Below, one piece after another: positions 56,944-64,000 of a stretch of 64,000 nucleotides of DNA. The translations under genes and the position numbers were made by a program. The stretch lies in NCBI RefSeq assembly GCF_039614715.1, contig NZ_CP154857.1, forward strand, positions 1,984,001-2,048,000, in the 5' to 3' direction. Every line of letters begins with the position of its first letter. Position 1 is the first letter of the stretch. The notes under the pieces are model-generated. The model worked only from the letters and a program-made list of their open reading frames with translations, was not told the DNA's origin and searched no databases. Origin of the DNA: Microbacterium sp. AZCO. GTDB taxonomy: Bacteria > Actinomycetota > Actinomycetes > Actinomycetales > Microbacteriaceae.

Positions 56944-56981
56944 GAGGCCCGGACCCGCAGGATCCTGCGGCTCCGGGCCTC
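56944..56981. terminator. Terminator after the MFS exporter
   Basis: A 19-bp stem with one mismatch (56944-56962 pairing with 56963-56981), followed by TTTCC. It is nearly a continuous palindrome. It lies between the exporter and the convergent SRPBCC gene and can serve both strands. Confidence 0.85.
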
Positions 56982-57016
56982 TTTCCGACGACGTCGTGCG
57001 AGCGCCGTCAGGACGG

Positions 57017-57844
57017 TCAGATGGCGCCGCGGGTTGTCCGGTCGCCTCCCGTGAGAGGATCGTCGTCCTCATCGAGAGTCGAGCCGGTCGTCCGGGACTC
57101 GGTCAGGTCTGGCTCCACCACTCCCCCGGCCAGCGGAAGGTCCACCATGTCGTCGCTCGATGTGGCGACCGGGTTCAGGGAGGCGGCGTCATAGCCAGGG
57201 GTCACGGTGACGTCGGTCTCCATCTCGTCGGTGTCGTTCGACCTGCTCGTGGCCGCGGCGACGCCGGCTGCCGTGGCAGCGGCGGCGGCGAGGCCCACGC
57301 CGGCTGCGACCTTGCCCGAGATCCCGGCCTTGCCGCTGTCTCCGCGAGAGGCCGCAGCGGCGTCGATCCCCGGCGCCGCCGTGCCCCTCTCTGTTCCCAC
57401 CGATCCTCGCCACGCTCCGGTGGCGTAGCCGTCGGATTCGATGAACTCCTTGAAACGCTCGAGGTCTCCCTCCGCCTGCCTGTCGACGACGTTCAGCTTG
57501 TCCCCGACCTTCTCGACCATCCCCTCGGGCTCGTACTCGAGGACGAGGTGCACCTGGGTCTGCCCGCCTCCGACGTCTTCGAAGGTCACCGCGCCGGCGT
57601 TCGTCGCGCCTTCGGTCGCCGCCCACGCCACCTTCTTGTCGGGGACCTGTTCCAGGATGCGTGCCTTCCATTGCCGACGCACGCCGGCGATCTCGGCCAC
57701 CCATTCCAGGTTCTCGTCGTCCAGCTGCGTGACGGATGTGATTCCGCTCATGAAGCGAGGGAAGTCCTCGAACTGCGTCCACTGGTTGTACGCGACGCTG
57801 ATCGGAACGTTGACGAGGATCTTCTTCTCGACGGTGGTGCTCAT
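57017..57844 (-). CDS. SRPBCC family (polyketide cyclase/START-like) protein
   Basis: A 275-residue protein. Residues 1-150 form an SRPBCC domain: STTVEKKILVNVPISVAYNQWTQFEDFPRFMSGI, VAEIAGVRRQWKARILEQVPDKKVAWAATEG and YEPEGMVEKVGDKLNVVDRQAEGDLERFKEFIE. The remainder is Ala/Gly/Ser-rich, with a weakly hydrophobic AAGVGLAAAAATAAGVAAA stretch and an acidic tail ending DDPLTGGDRTTRGAI. Similar proteins are common in actinobacteria as stress- or membrane-associated proteins of unknown function. AAGGAG precedes ATG 57844. Confidence 0.82.
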   Translation of the reverse strand: MSTTVEKKILVNVPISVAYNQWTQFEDFPRFMSGITSVTQLDDENLEWVAEIAGVRRQWKARILEQVPDKKVAWAATEGATNAGAVTFEDVGGGQTQVHLVLEYEPEGMVEKVGDKLNVVDRQAEGDLERFKEFIESDGYATGAWRGSVGTERGTAAPGIDAAAASRGDSGKAGISGKVAAGVGLAAAAATAAGVAAATSRSNDTDEMETDVTVTPGYDAASLNPVATSSDDMVDLPLAGGVVEPDLTESRTTGSTLDEDDDPLTGGDRTTRGAI

Positions 57845-57968
57845 GGGTTCTCCTTCTCTCCGGGCGTGGTCACGCGCATCCACGCACCGCAGGACGCTAA
57901 GCAGAGGCCGCGACTCGACCTACCCCCTTGCATCCGACGAGACGGCCGACGATGATCTCGCCCCGCGG

Positions 57969-58718
57969 TCAGCGTTGCCCGCCGGAGGCGAGAATGATGT
58001 CGCCGGTGATCCAGCGCGCGTCATCAGAGGCGAGGAACGCGACGAGGGGTCCGTAGTCCTCAGGAGTGCCCGTCCGTCCGAGTGGCGTCGCCGCGACTGA
58101 CGCGGACTCGAGATCGGATCCGACGAAACCAGAGGATCGGGTGCCTTCGGTGTCCGACGGGCCCGGGGCGATGCCGTTGACCCGAATGCCCCGCGGTCCG
58201 AGCTCCTTCGCTGCGATGATCGTGAAGGCTTCGACCGCGCTCTTCGTCGCCACGTACAGGCTGCCGAACGCGGGAAATTGCAGAGTGCCTGCGGTGGAGA
58301 CGTTGACGATTGCGGCGCCGTCGATGTCGTCCTGGGCGGCGAGGGCCTGGGTCGTCTGGACCGTACCCCAGAAGTTCGTGCCGATCATCCGGTGGAAGTC
58401 GTCGGCGCTGATGGCGGTCAGCGGCGCGAACGTGACGACACCGGCATTGTTCACGAGGATGTCCACCGGCCCGAACTCGGTCCGCGCGGTGTCGAAGAGC
58501 ATGCGGACGTCGGCCGCGTCGGCGACATCGCCTTGAACTGCGAGGGCACGCCCGCCCGCGGCGGTGATGCCCCTGACGACGCGGTCTGCGCCGAGCTGAT
58601 CCGAGCGGTAGTTGACGACGACAGCGGCGCCGGCCGCGGCGAGGGCGGTCGCGATGCCGGCACCGATGCCTTTCGAAGCGCCGGTGACGATCGCGGTTCG
58701 GTCTGCGAGGGAGTTCAT
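57969..58718 (-). CDS. Short-chain dehydrogenase/reductase (SDR)
   Basis: A 249-residue classical SDR. The cofactor motif is AIVTGASKGIGAGIATALA, NNAG is in DILVNNAGVVTFAPL, a catalytic Ser is in VNVSTAG, YVATK is in GSLYVATKSAVEAF, and the family C-terminus is FLASDDARWITGDIILASGG. It resembles 3-oxoacyl-ACP reductase/glucose dehydrogenase-like enzymes; substrate unknown. Divergent from an HxlR regulator with clear dyads between them, so it is probably induced by a reactive or quinone-like compound. Confidence 0.9.
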   Translation of the reverse strand: MNSLADRTAIVTGASKGIGAGIATALAAAGAAVVVNYRSDQLGADRVVRGITAAGGRALAVQGDVADAADVRMLFDTARTEFGPVDILVNNAGVVTFAPLTAISADDFHRMIGTNFWGTVQTTQALAAQDDIDGAAIVNVSTAGTLQFPAFGSLYVATKSAVEAFTIIAAKELGPRGIRVNGIAPGPSDTEGTRSSGFVGSDLESASVAATPLGRTGTPEDYGPLVAFLASDDARWITGDIILASGGQR

Positions 58719-58780
58719 CTGGTTCTCAATCCTTCTCAAGGGGAGCAATTCACTCACCATATGAGAGTGGGTTACTAGGA

Positions 58781-58811
58781 GGAAGTAGGCACTATTTTGT
58801 AAGCTACTTCC
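58781..58811. promoter_or_regulatory. HxlR operator and leaderless promoter
   Basis: Perfect 8-bp arms GGAAGTAG (58781-58788) and CTACTTCC (58804-58811) with a 15-nt AT-rich spacer. The TAAGCT box (58800-58805) ends 6 nt before GTG 58812 and overlaps the right arm. A further CACTC...GAGTG dyad lies at about 58751-58769 toward the SDR gene. Confidence 0.65.
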
Positions 58812-59210
58812 GTGACGGAAACAGAGCAGCTCGCGACAGCCCATCGACTCCTCGAGCTCGAGGCCTTTGCGAGCACGTGCGAGTTCCGGCCGATCATGGA
58901 TCAGGTGACGAGCCGGTGGGCTCAGCTGATCGTCGCGGCATTGCTGATCGAGCCGCACCGCTTCTCGGCTCTGGCGTCTCGCATCGGCGGTATCAGCCAG
59001 AAGATGCTGTCGCAGAACCTCAAGGCCCTCGTCCGCGCAGGTCTCGTGTCGAGAGATGTGGTGCCGACCATCCCCCCGCAGGTCACCTACAGCCTCACCG
59101 AACTCGGAACGAGCCTCGCGAAGCCGATGACCGAACTGATCGCCTGGTTCGGTCGTCACAGCGACCAGCTCCTGCAGGCCACCACCGCCCACGACGACCA
59201 GAACGCCTGA
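58812..59210 (+). CDS. HxlR-family transcriptional regulator
   Basis: A 132-residue winged-helix protein: CEFRPIMDQVTSRWAQLIVAALLIEPHRFSALASRIGGISQKMLSQNLKALVRAGLVSRDVVPTIPPQVTYSLTELGTSLAKPMTELIAWF. This is the HxlR signature with a conserved early Cys (STCEFRP), the position that senses electrophiles in YodB/HypR-like members. Expected to control the divergent SDR gene and itself. GTG start, leaderless spacing. Confidence 0.92.
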   Translation: MTETEQLATAHRLLELEAFASTCEFRPIMDQVTSRWAQLIVAALLIEPHRFSALASRIGGISQKMLSQNLKALVRAGLVSRDVVPTIPPQVTYSLTELGTSLAKPMTELIAWFGRHSDQLLQATTAHDDQNA

Positions 59211-59240
59211 TGCGCTCGTTGGACCGCGCGAGGAGCGACC

Positions 59241-59912
59241 TCACTCTCCCGGCGGTGTTGCACGTCCGAGCGGGGTGTCGTCGAGATGGGTGCGGAGTTC
59301 CGGGAGCGACTCGAACACTGCGACCGCGCCGGCATCCTCCAACTCGGCGACGGAGAAGCCGCCCGTGCGGATCGCGATGGTCGGCACGTCCACTTTCGCT
59401 GCGGCGACGACATCCCAGACGGAGTCGCCGACCATCACGGCTGACGCGCCTGACACGCGCGCGAGCGCGGTCTCGACCAGATCGGGTTGGGGCTTGCTCG
59501 CCTGAACATCGTCGGACGTGGTCCACGCATCCGCGACATCACGGCCGTCGATCAGATCGAGAAAGCGTTCGACGTGATCCTTCTTGCCGGAGCTGGCCAG
59601 CACGAGTCGAAACCCCCGGCGCTTGACCTCGACGAGGAGCTCCTTCGCGCCCTCCAGCGGCCGGACCTCGTCGATCATGAGGTCGAACTCTTCCGTCCAG
59701 GCATCCCGCAGCTCATCGCCGTGCGCTTGCTCGACCGACTCTCCCGCGATCTCGGGCACGAGCTGGTCGCCGCCCATCCCGATGGCCCGATGGATGCGCC
59801 AGATGGGCGGAGTGATGTCGAAGCGCCTGAAGGCCCGGTACCACGCGAGCGCATGCTGATAGTTGGTGTCGACCAGAGTGCCGTCGACGTCGAAGATCGC
59901 CGTGTCTGCCAT
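59241..59912 (-). CDS. HAD-superfamily hydrolase (phosphoglycolate phosphatase-like)
   Basis: A 223-residue phosphatase. Motif I AIFDVDGTLVDTNYQHALAWYRAF, a helical cap (about 20-85), motif II VLASSGKKDHVERFLDLI, motif III Lys in ASKPQPDLVETAL, motif IV VMVGDSVWDVVAAAKVDVPTIAI. Beta-phosphoglucomutase/phosphoglycolate phosphatase-like; substrate uncertain. ATG 59912 is chosen at the conserved motif. Longer upstream codons exist but have low support. Confidence 0.88.
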   Translation of the reverse strand: MADTAIFDVDGTLVDTNYQHALAWYRAFRRFDITPPIWRIHRAIGMGGDQLVPEIAGESVEQAHGDELRDAWTEEFDLMIDEVRPLEGAKELLVEVKRRGFRLVLASSGKKDHVERFLDLIDGRDVADAWTTSDDVQASKPQPDLVETALARVSGASAVMVGDSVWDVVAAAKVDVPTIAIRTGGFSVAELEDAGAVAVFESLPELRTHLDDTPLGRATPPGE

Positions 59913-60027
59913 GCCCGACTGTGGCTCGGCATCCGCCCTTCCCGGAACCGGCTTGCGACGGGGCAGGATCTCTGTCAGGAGGGGAAGGGTCCGAAGGTCG
60001 TTCGCCGCCGGTCGACCCTGGCGGGTC

Positions 60028-60363
60028 TCACCGCCCGAGGGCACGCCGACCCGCGGGAGTCATCCGCCCCTCCTGCTCGAGCCGGTCCGCGATCGCCAGG
60101 TTTCGGGGCGACGCCGTACCAACCGTGCGGCGCGGCGTGAATCTCTGGAGGTACGCCGTCGCGCTGTGAGCTCGCCGACTGCTCTCGCTCCAGCCGTAGG
60201 CGATGCCGGCCTCCAAGAGGTCATGGAAGCCGACCGACGGTTCGTCGCTGCCGACCTTCTGAAGTCGGACCCATACTCCGGGGTGACCATCGTGGTTGCA
60301 CTCGAGCCACGACCAGAGCTCGGCCACTGTCGAGAACGAGACGATCTCCGGATCCGTCGTCAC
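60028..60363 (-). CDS. YdeI/OmpD-associated-like protein (short form)
   Basis: About 111 residues from GTG 60363 (VTTDPEIVSFSTVAELWSWLE), which lies 7 nt after TAGCGT; ATG 60393 is an alternative start. The core GVWVRLQKVGSDEPSVGFHDLLEAGIAYGWSESSRRAHSATAYLQRFTPRRTVGTASPRNLAIADRLEQEGRMTPAGRRAL matches the YdeI/OmdA family, linked to bacteriocin or stress protection. Typical members are near 190 aa; this one ends soon after RMTPAG, so the C-terminal part is missing, either a short natural form or a truncation. Confidence 0.7.
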   Translation of the reverse strand: MTTDPEIVSFSTVAELWSWLECNHDGHPGVWVRLQKVGSDEPSVGFHDLLEAGIAYGWSESSRRAHSATAYLQRFTPRRTVGTASPRNLAIADRLEQEGRMTPAGRRALGR

Positions 60364-60478
60364 AACGAGAACGCTACCTACGGGCTCCGACATCGTTCGC
60401 GAACCACCGTGGATGCCCGAGCGGAGGAGTCGTCCAGCGCCCGAGGCTGATCGCGAGATCCGATCGGCTCCCTCATTA

Positions 60479-60511
60479 CTGAACATGTTCAGATAGCTGT
60501 ATCGTCCTCTC
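60479..60511 (+). promoter_or_regulatory. TetR operator and leaderless promoter of the epimerase-tetR operon
   Basis: The 14-bp perfect palindrome CTGAACATGTTCAG (60479-60492) sits where the -35/spacer region should be. TATCGT (60500-60505) is 6 nt before ATG 60512. Typical of TetR self-regulation of an operon whose second gene is the repressor. Confidence 0.75.
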
Positions 60512-61519
60512 ATGGTCGAGAGTGGGGCTCCCGTCGCAGTCGTCGCAGGAGCAAGTGGATTCATCGGGCGAGCGGTCACCGACGCATTGGCCGCCGACGG
60601 GTACGAGCTTCGTACCGTGGGCCGCAGCGCTGAGGCGCGGTGGGGTGACGCCGGTGCGGTACGGCGTGCGGTGGACGGTGCCGACGTCGTCGTCAATCTC
60701 GCGGGAAAGTCCGTCGACTGCCGGTACACCGACCGGGACCGGCGCGCGATCCTCGACTCACGCGTAGGCACCACGACCGTGCTGCGTGAGGCGATCGCGG
60801 GGGCGGCGCATCCGCCTCGAGTGTGGCTGAACGCCTCCACCGCGACGATCTATCGGCATGCGATGGACCGGCCAAACACCGAGACCGCCGGCGAGATCGG
60901 CAGCGGGTTCTCGGTCGACGTCGCCCGGTCGTGGGAGCGCGCGCTGTTCTCCGGAACACTCACCGCGACCCGTCGAGTCGCCCTTCGGATGGCCATCGTC
61001 CTCGGTGACGGGCCCGCGACCGGCATGCTGTTCGCTCTCGCTCGCTCCGGCCTGGGCGGCGCCCAGCATGACGGCTGGTGCAGGCCGCACCGCCGCTACC
61101 GCGGAATCGGCGACGATCCCACCGGCCCTGACCTCGCCACCTGGCACCGCACGCGGGGGCGGCAGCGGTTCAGCTGGGTGCACATCGACGACGTCGTCGC
61201 AGCGATCCGGTTAATCCGCGACGACGACCGGCTCTCCGGTCCGATCAACATCGCTTCACCGCATCCCTCCGACAACGCCACGCTGATGCGCACGCTGCGC
61301 GAGCTGGTCGGCGCCCCGGTGGGAATGCCGACGACCAGATGGATGCTGGAGCTCGGCATGTGGGCGCTGCGCACCGAACCGGAGCTCGTGCTGAAGAGCC
61401 GATGGGTCCTGCCAGAGATTTTGTCCGAGGCGGGGTTCGAGTTCGCCTATCCGCACCTGGAGGCAGCTCTCGTCGCCGTCCGAGGCTCCCGCGCCGCCCG
61501 GCGCCCCGTGACGGCATGA
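60512..61519 (+). CDS. NAD-dependent epimerase/dehydratase family protein (TIGR01777/YfcH-like)
   Basis: A 335-residue extended-SDR-like protein. VAVVAGASGFIGRAVTDALAADGYELRTVGRS is the cofactor motif. Other family sequences are VVVNLAGKSVDCRYTDRDRRAILDSRVGTTTVL, RVWLNASTATIYRHA, FSWVHIDDVVAAIRLI and a C-terminal DUF1731-like segment (KSRWVLPEILSEAGFEFAYPHLEAAL). The expected catalytic Tyr-x-x-x-Lys is reduced to STATIYRHAMD, as in many members of this group. Function unknown. Overlaps tetR by 4 nt. Confidence 0.85.
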   Translation: MVESGAPVAVVAGASGFIGRAVTDALAADGYELRTVGRSAEARWGDAGAVRRAVDGADVVVNLAGKSVDCRYTDRDRRAILDSRVGTTTVLREAIAGAAHPPRVWLNASTATIYRHAMDRPNTETAGEIGSGFSVDVARSWERALFSGTLTATRRVALRMAIVLGDGPATGMLFALARSGLGGAQHDGWCRPHRRYRGIGDDPTGPDLATWHRTRGRQRFSWVHIDDVVAAIRLIRDDDRLSGPINIASPHPSDNATLMRTLRELVGAPVGMPTTRWMLELGMWALRTEPELVLKSRWVLPEILSEAGFEFAYPHLEAALVAVRGSRAARRPVTA

Positions 61520-62184
61520 GCTCCGCCGAAAGCAAGGGGGACCGCACCCGTGCTCGGATCCGGGCCGCCGCCTTGGCATCATTCCGCGAGAAGGGCTACG
61601 ACGCGACCACCATCCGAGGGATCGCAGGCGAACTGGGGATGTCGGTCGGCGCGACGAACTACCACTTCGCCTCGAAGAACCACCTCATCCAGGAGCTCTA
61701 CCTCGATGTGCAGGAGGCGCACCGCGCCGCAGCGGAGCCACTGCTCGCCTCCGAGACCGACCTCGTTCGGCGACTCGAGATCATCTACAAGACGGGCTTG
61801 GACCAACTCCGCCCGTACCACGAGCACGCCGGCGAGTTCCTCTCCGCCGCCGTATCCCCGCGATCGCCGATCAATCCGCTCGCGCCCGAATCCGCTGAGG
61901 CGCTCGCCGTCATCGAACGGCTCTTCAGCGACGGGGTTGCGGGCGCCGCGGCATCCGGTCTACCCGACGATCTGAAGAGACTGATGCCGCGAGCGCTTCT
62001 GCTCGCCCATCTCCTCCTGGCGCTCTTCTGGGTGTACGACACGTCGGAGGGACAGCAGCGCACACGCCGGCTGCTCGACCGGGGACTCAAGCTGCTGAGA
62101 GCCACCATCCCGCTCGCTCGTGTTCCGATCGTCCGCGGCGCTGTGAAAGACGTGCTCACGCTCATCGACGACGTACGCGCCTGA
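61516..62184 (+). CDS. TetR-family transcriptional regulator
   Basis: A 222-residue regulator. The N-terminal helix-turn-helix is DRTRARIRAAALASFREKGYDATTIRGIAGELGMSVGATNYHFASKNHLIQELY; the C-terminal domain is helical and ligand-binding. Coupled to the upstream epimerase gene by an ATGA overlap, so it most likely controls this operon through the palindrome at 60479-60492. Confidence 0.92.
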   Translation: MSSAESKGDRTRARIRAAALASFREKGYDATTIRGIAGELGMSVGATNYHFASKNHLIQELYLDVQEAHRAAAEPLLASETDLVRRLEIIYKTGLDQLRPYHEHAGEFLSAAVSPRSPINPLAPESAEALAVIERLFSDGVAGAAASGLPDDLKRLMPRALLLAHLLLALFWVYDTSEGQQRTRRLLDRGLKLLRATIPLARVPIVRGAVKDVLTLIDDVRA

Positions 62185-62222
62185 ACCGGATGAAGGGCCC
62201 GGCGCGCGCCGACCCCGGCACA

Positions 62223-63104
62223 TCAGGCCGGAAGCCGGGCGACGAACGCCGCGATCGCCTCCGCGAGAACGTCCGGAGCGGATTCATTCGCGCCGTGGGC
62301 CTGGCCCACCAGATCGACCTGCTCGGGTGACCCGGGCAGGACAGCGGCAAGCTGGGCGCTTCGATCGCGCAGATACCGTGGGCTCTTCGCCCCGGTGATC
62401 AGCAGCACCGGCAGCTCGACCCGCACGAAGCGCTGGAGCCCGACCGGGAGGGCGTCGAGCATCTCATCGTCGGCGATCTGTCCCTCGGCGAAGTCGGCGA
62501 GCAGGCGCCGAGCCGGAGGGAGCGCCAGGAGAAGTGCCGTGAGCGGTCTCGGCATCCCGACGAGGTCCGTCAGATGGATGCGCATTGCGCGCACGGGATG
62601 ACCGTCGTCGAGCGCCGCCCGAGCACGCCGGAGCGCCGCGGTGCCCTTCACATCATGGGTGACGTCCAGCGGCGGCTCGTAGAGGGCGAGAGCGGCGAAG
62701 GGAGTGGGATCAGCGAGCACCGCCTCGATCGCAACCGCAGCTCCGGACGAATGTCCCACGAGCACGACGGGCTCGTGGGCCGATCTCGCCACCGCACGCG
62801 CTTCGGCGACTTCGAGCTCAACCGCCGCGGCGCCGCGCGGGGGCGGCGCCAGCCGGTACGTCGGACGGGTGTAGCGCTGAACGCGGAAGGATGCGGCGAG
62901 CCGATCCGCCACGCCCTCCCATGACGTGCGATTGCCGGTGCCGCCATGCACGATGGCGATCGTGCGACCGGTTCCCTGGGTCACGACGTCGATATCGCCA
63001 GCCGGACCGGGCACGCGGGACGCGGTCTCGGGCGGAGCATCGTCAGCGCGGGGGCGACGGGTCATTCGTCGATCCGACGCCCGCTGCGCCTCACCGTCTG
63101 TCAC
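62223..63104 (-). CDS. Alpha/beta hydrolase
   Basis: About 293 residues from GTG 63104 (VTDGEAQRASDRRMTRRP), which lies 7 nt after a minus-strand TACGCT box (63117-63112). Hydrolase-fold motifs are AIVHGGTGNRTSWEGVADRLA (oxyanion hole region), VVLVGHSSGAAVAIEAVL (nucleophile Ser), and VDLVGQAHGANESAPDVLAEAIAAFV with the C-terminal His. Substrate unknown. Codons upstream of 63104 in the same frame lack support. Convergent with tetR. Confidence 0.85.
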   Translation of the reverse strand: MTDGEAQRASDRRMTRRPRADDAPPETASRVPGPAGDIDVVTQGTGRTIAIVHGGTGNRTSWEGVADRLAASFRVQRYTRPTYRLAPPPRGAAAVELEVAEARAVARSAHEPVVLVGHSSGAAVAIEAVLADPTPFAALALYEPPLDVTHDVKGTAALRRARAALDDGHPVRAMRIHLTDLVGMPRPLTALLLALPPARRLLADFAEGQIADDEMLDALPVGLQRFVRVELPVLLITGAKSPRYLRDRSAQLAAVLPGSPEQVDLVGQAHGANESAPDVLAEAIAAFVARLPA

Positions 63105-63169
63105 AGGGGCGAGCGTAGCTGCGGGAGGCGCGTCGGCTCGATGGCATCGGATCACCGAGCACCGATGAC

Positions 63170-63379
63170 TCAGTCCCCTGTTCGCCCGCCGTCGGAGATC
63201 GCCTGCCGAATCCGCCACAGGGGGAAGCCGCTCAGTGCGGATATCAAGTCGACATCGAACTCATGCACGAAGTACGCCTGCCGCACCGCCCGGAGCCGCG
63301 TCGGGGTGTCCGCGAAGGCAAGAGCGAACTCGGTCGCGTAGCGCTCCCACACACTCACTTCATACCTCGGAGCAGTCAC
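63170..63379 (-). CDS. Small protein of unknown function
   Basis: A 69-residue ORF beginning VTAPRYEVSVWERYATEFALAFADTPTRLRAVRQAYFVHEFDVDLISALSGFPLWRIRQAIS. GAGGTGA is about 8 nt before the GTG. Codon use is coding-like though less GC3-rich than neighbours. It appears helical; the ISALSGFPLWRIRQAIS part could be a short helix-turn-helix, but I do not recognise the family. Could be a remnant of a larger gene. Confidence 0.5.
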   Translation of the reverse strand: MTAPRYEVSVWERYATEFALAFADTPTRLRAVRQAYFVHEFDVDLISALSGFPLWRIRQAISDGGRTGD

Positions 63380-63604
63380 GCCGCCATCACCTCATTTCGA
63401 GACGGAACCGGGATGTCGACGCGATGCTACGCCTGCCGGGTTACAGGCATGATTCGCGCCGATGCCGGACGCGGGAACTGCCCGCGGGCGATGACTTCAG
63501 GGACGAAACCCCGATGCTCTCCGACATCTTCGCGACCGGCTGACATCCGGGGGCGCGCACCCGGGAGGATCGGTCGCACGAGCCTCCGCTCGAGGAGCTC
63601 TCTT

Positions 63605-63628
63605 CGGCCACATCTCGTCGTGTGGCCG
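63605..63628 (-). terminator. Hairpin downstream of the small gene at 63641
   Basis: CGGCCACA and TGTGGCCG pair perfectly (8 bp) around TCTCGTCG, 12 nt past the stop on the minus strand. No other gene-like signal is seen in 63380-63640. Confidence 0.5.
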
Positions 63629-63640
63629 GGCATGTCACGG

Positions 63641-63847
63641 TTACGAGTCGCCGCCGGCCGGCAGGTTGTTCAGGGCGACGCTCACGCCGGCCGAGATCAG
63701 GAGCCGTGTCGGCCCTCCGCCGTCGACGGCGTTCAGCCACCCGCCGCCGTTGCGGGTGGCGGTGAGCACTTCGGCCGCCACGTCGTCGACGTCCCGGTTG
63801 GCGATGTGATACGTCTCACCGCCGTAGTGGATCTCGACCCCGGGCAT
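63641..63847 (-). CDS. Small conserved-looking hypothetical protein
   Basis: A 68-residue ORF: MPGVEIHYGGETYHIANRDVDDVAAEVLTATRNGGGWLNAVDGGGPTRLLISAGVSVALNNLPAGGDS. The opening IHYGGETYHIANRD and the LLISAGVSVAL strand look like a compact beta-rich fold found as small cytosolic proteins in actinobacteria. Function not known. GAGGTGCGGAG precedes the ATG. Confidence 0.6.
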   Translation of the reverse strand: MPGVEIHYGGETYHIANRDVDDVAAEVLTATRNGGGWLNAVDGGGPTRLLISAGVSVALNNLPAGGDS

Positions 63848-64000
63848 CTCCGCACCTCATCCATCTCTCTAGAAAAGAAGGTTAGGTCGGCGCGACCGCC
63901 GTGGGAGGACTTTGCGTGATTCGGATCGCGCCCTGCGTGAAATGGCTGACCGACGGCGGCCCACGAGGGCGGCGACGCGACCGACCGCACCACTCCTCTG
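63848..64000. other. Right-edge stretch without a supported gene
   Basis: Apart from the ribosome site and likely promoter (AAAGAAGGTTAGG region on the plus strand) of the small gene at 63641, I see no convincing coding signal. A short open frame runs through it on the minus strand but lacks recognisable sequence. Confidence 0.4.

Noticed and set aside
59200..64000. Genomic island at the right end
   Set aside because: Codon bias looks slightly weaker and genes are accessory in type, but there is no integrase, flanking repeat or tRNA to support a discrete island.

Overview
The window looks like a chromosomal segment of a high-GC actinobacterium, most likely Microbacteriaceae and probably Microbacterium-like. 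This is inferred from gene content, not from any search. Supporting signs are very high G+C, a coproporphyrin-type haem gene set with HemQ, an Rv1002c-like protein mannosyltransferase beside rsmI, a LAPTG-type wall anchor, HspR-type heat-shock control, and many genes whose start codon lies 6-7 nt after a TANNNT -10 box (leaderless transcription). No rRNA, tRNA or CRISPR was recognised.

Layout. 1-10.0 kb: rsmI (cut by the left edge) diverges from pmt; then a minus-strand haem operon (hemE-hemY-hemQ-hemC-hemB-hemL) diverges from hemA. 10.1-23.6 kb: housekeeping and redox genes: a DUF255 protein, an aldo/keto reductase, HrpA helicase, quinone reductase, sulfurtransferase, O-acetylhomoserine sulfhydrylase (metY), a frameshifted M20 peptidase, a Gfo/Idh oxidoreductase and a NYN/OST-HTH protein. 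23.6-31.5 kb: carboxylate use: a CitMHS transporter opposite a CitA/CitB-like two-component pair, a GlcD-like 2-hydroxyacid oxidase with a hydrolase, and an MHS-family symporter with an operator over its promoter. 31.5-35.1 kb: sirtuin, DUF4921 (HIT/GalT-like) protein, then a 27-bp tandem-repeat array interrupted by an IS5-family element, and a DoxX-like gene. 35.2-41.3 kb: a GntR-acdS (ACC deaminase) operon divergent from a three-part kinase/M23-like/aminotransferase fusion and an MFS exporter. 41.4-48.8 kb: ATP-dependent DNA ligase, a wall-anchored surface protein, DUF72, DUF3817, and a ClpC-type unfoldase behind a HAIR-like site. 48.8-57.8 kb: DUF7455, MarR with an NhaA-thioredoxin fusion, an EF-G-like GTPase, a collagen-like membrane protein, EI24, a MarR/MFS pair and an SRPBCC protein. 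57.9-64 kb: smaller accessory-type modules (SDR/HxlR, HAD, YdeI-like, epimerase-TetR, hydrolase, small unknown proteins).

Cross-scale features: divergent gene pairs share overlapping symmetric -10 boxes (813-835, 8772-8794, 32240-32253); regulator genes carry clear dyad operators at their own promoters; a palindromic interspersed repeat lies between genes and also in frame inside ligB and clpC; and the 7-mer GGATGCC/GGCATCC is visibly over-represented. The locus most worth following up is the GntR-AcdS / kinase-phospholyase fusion module at 35.2-39.9 kb.
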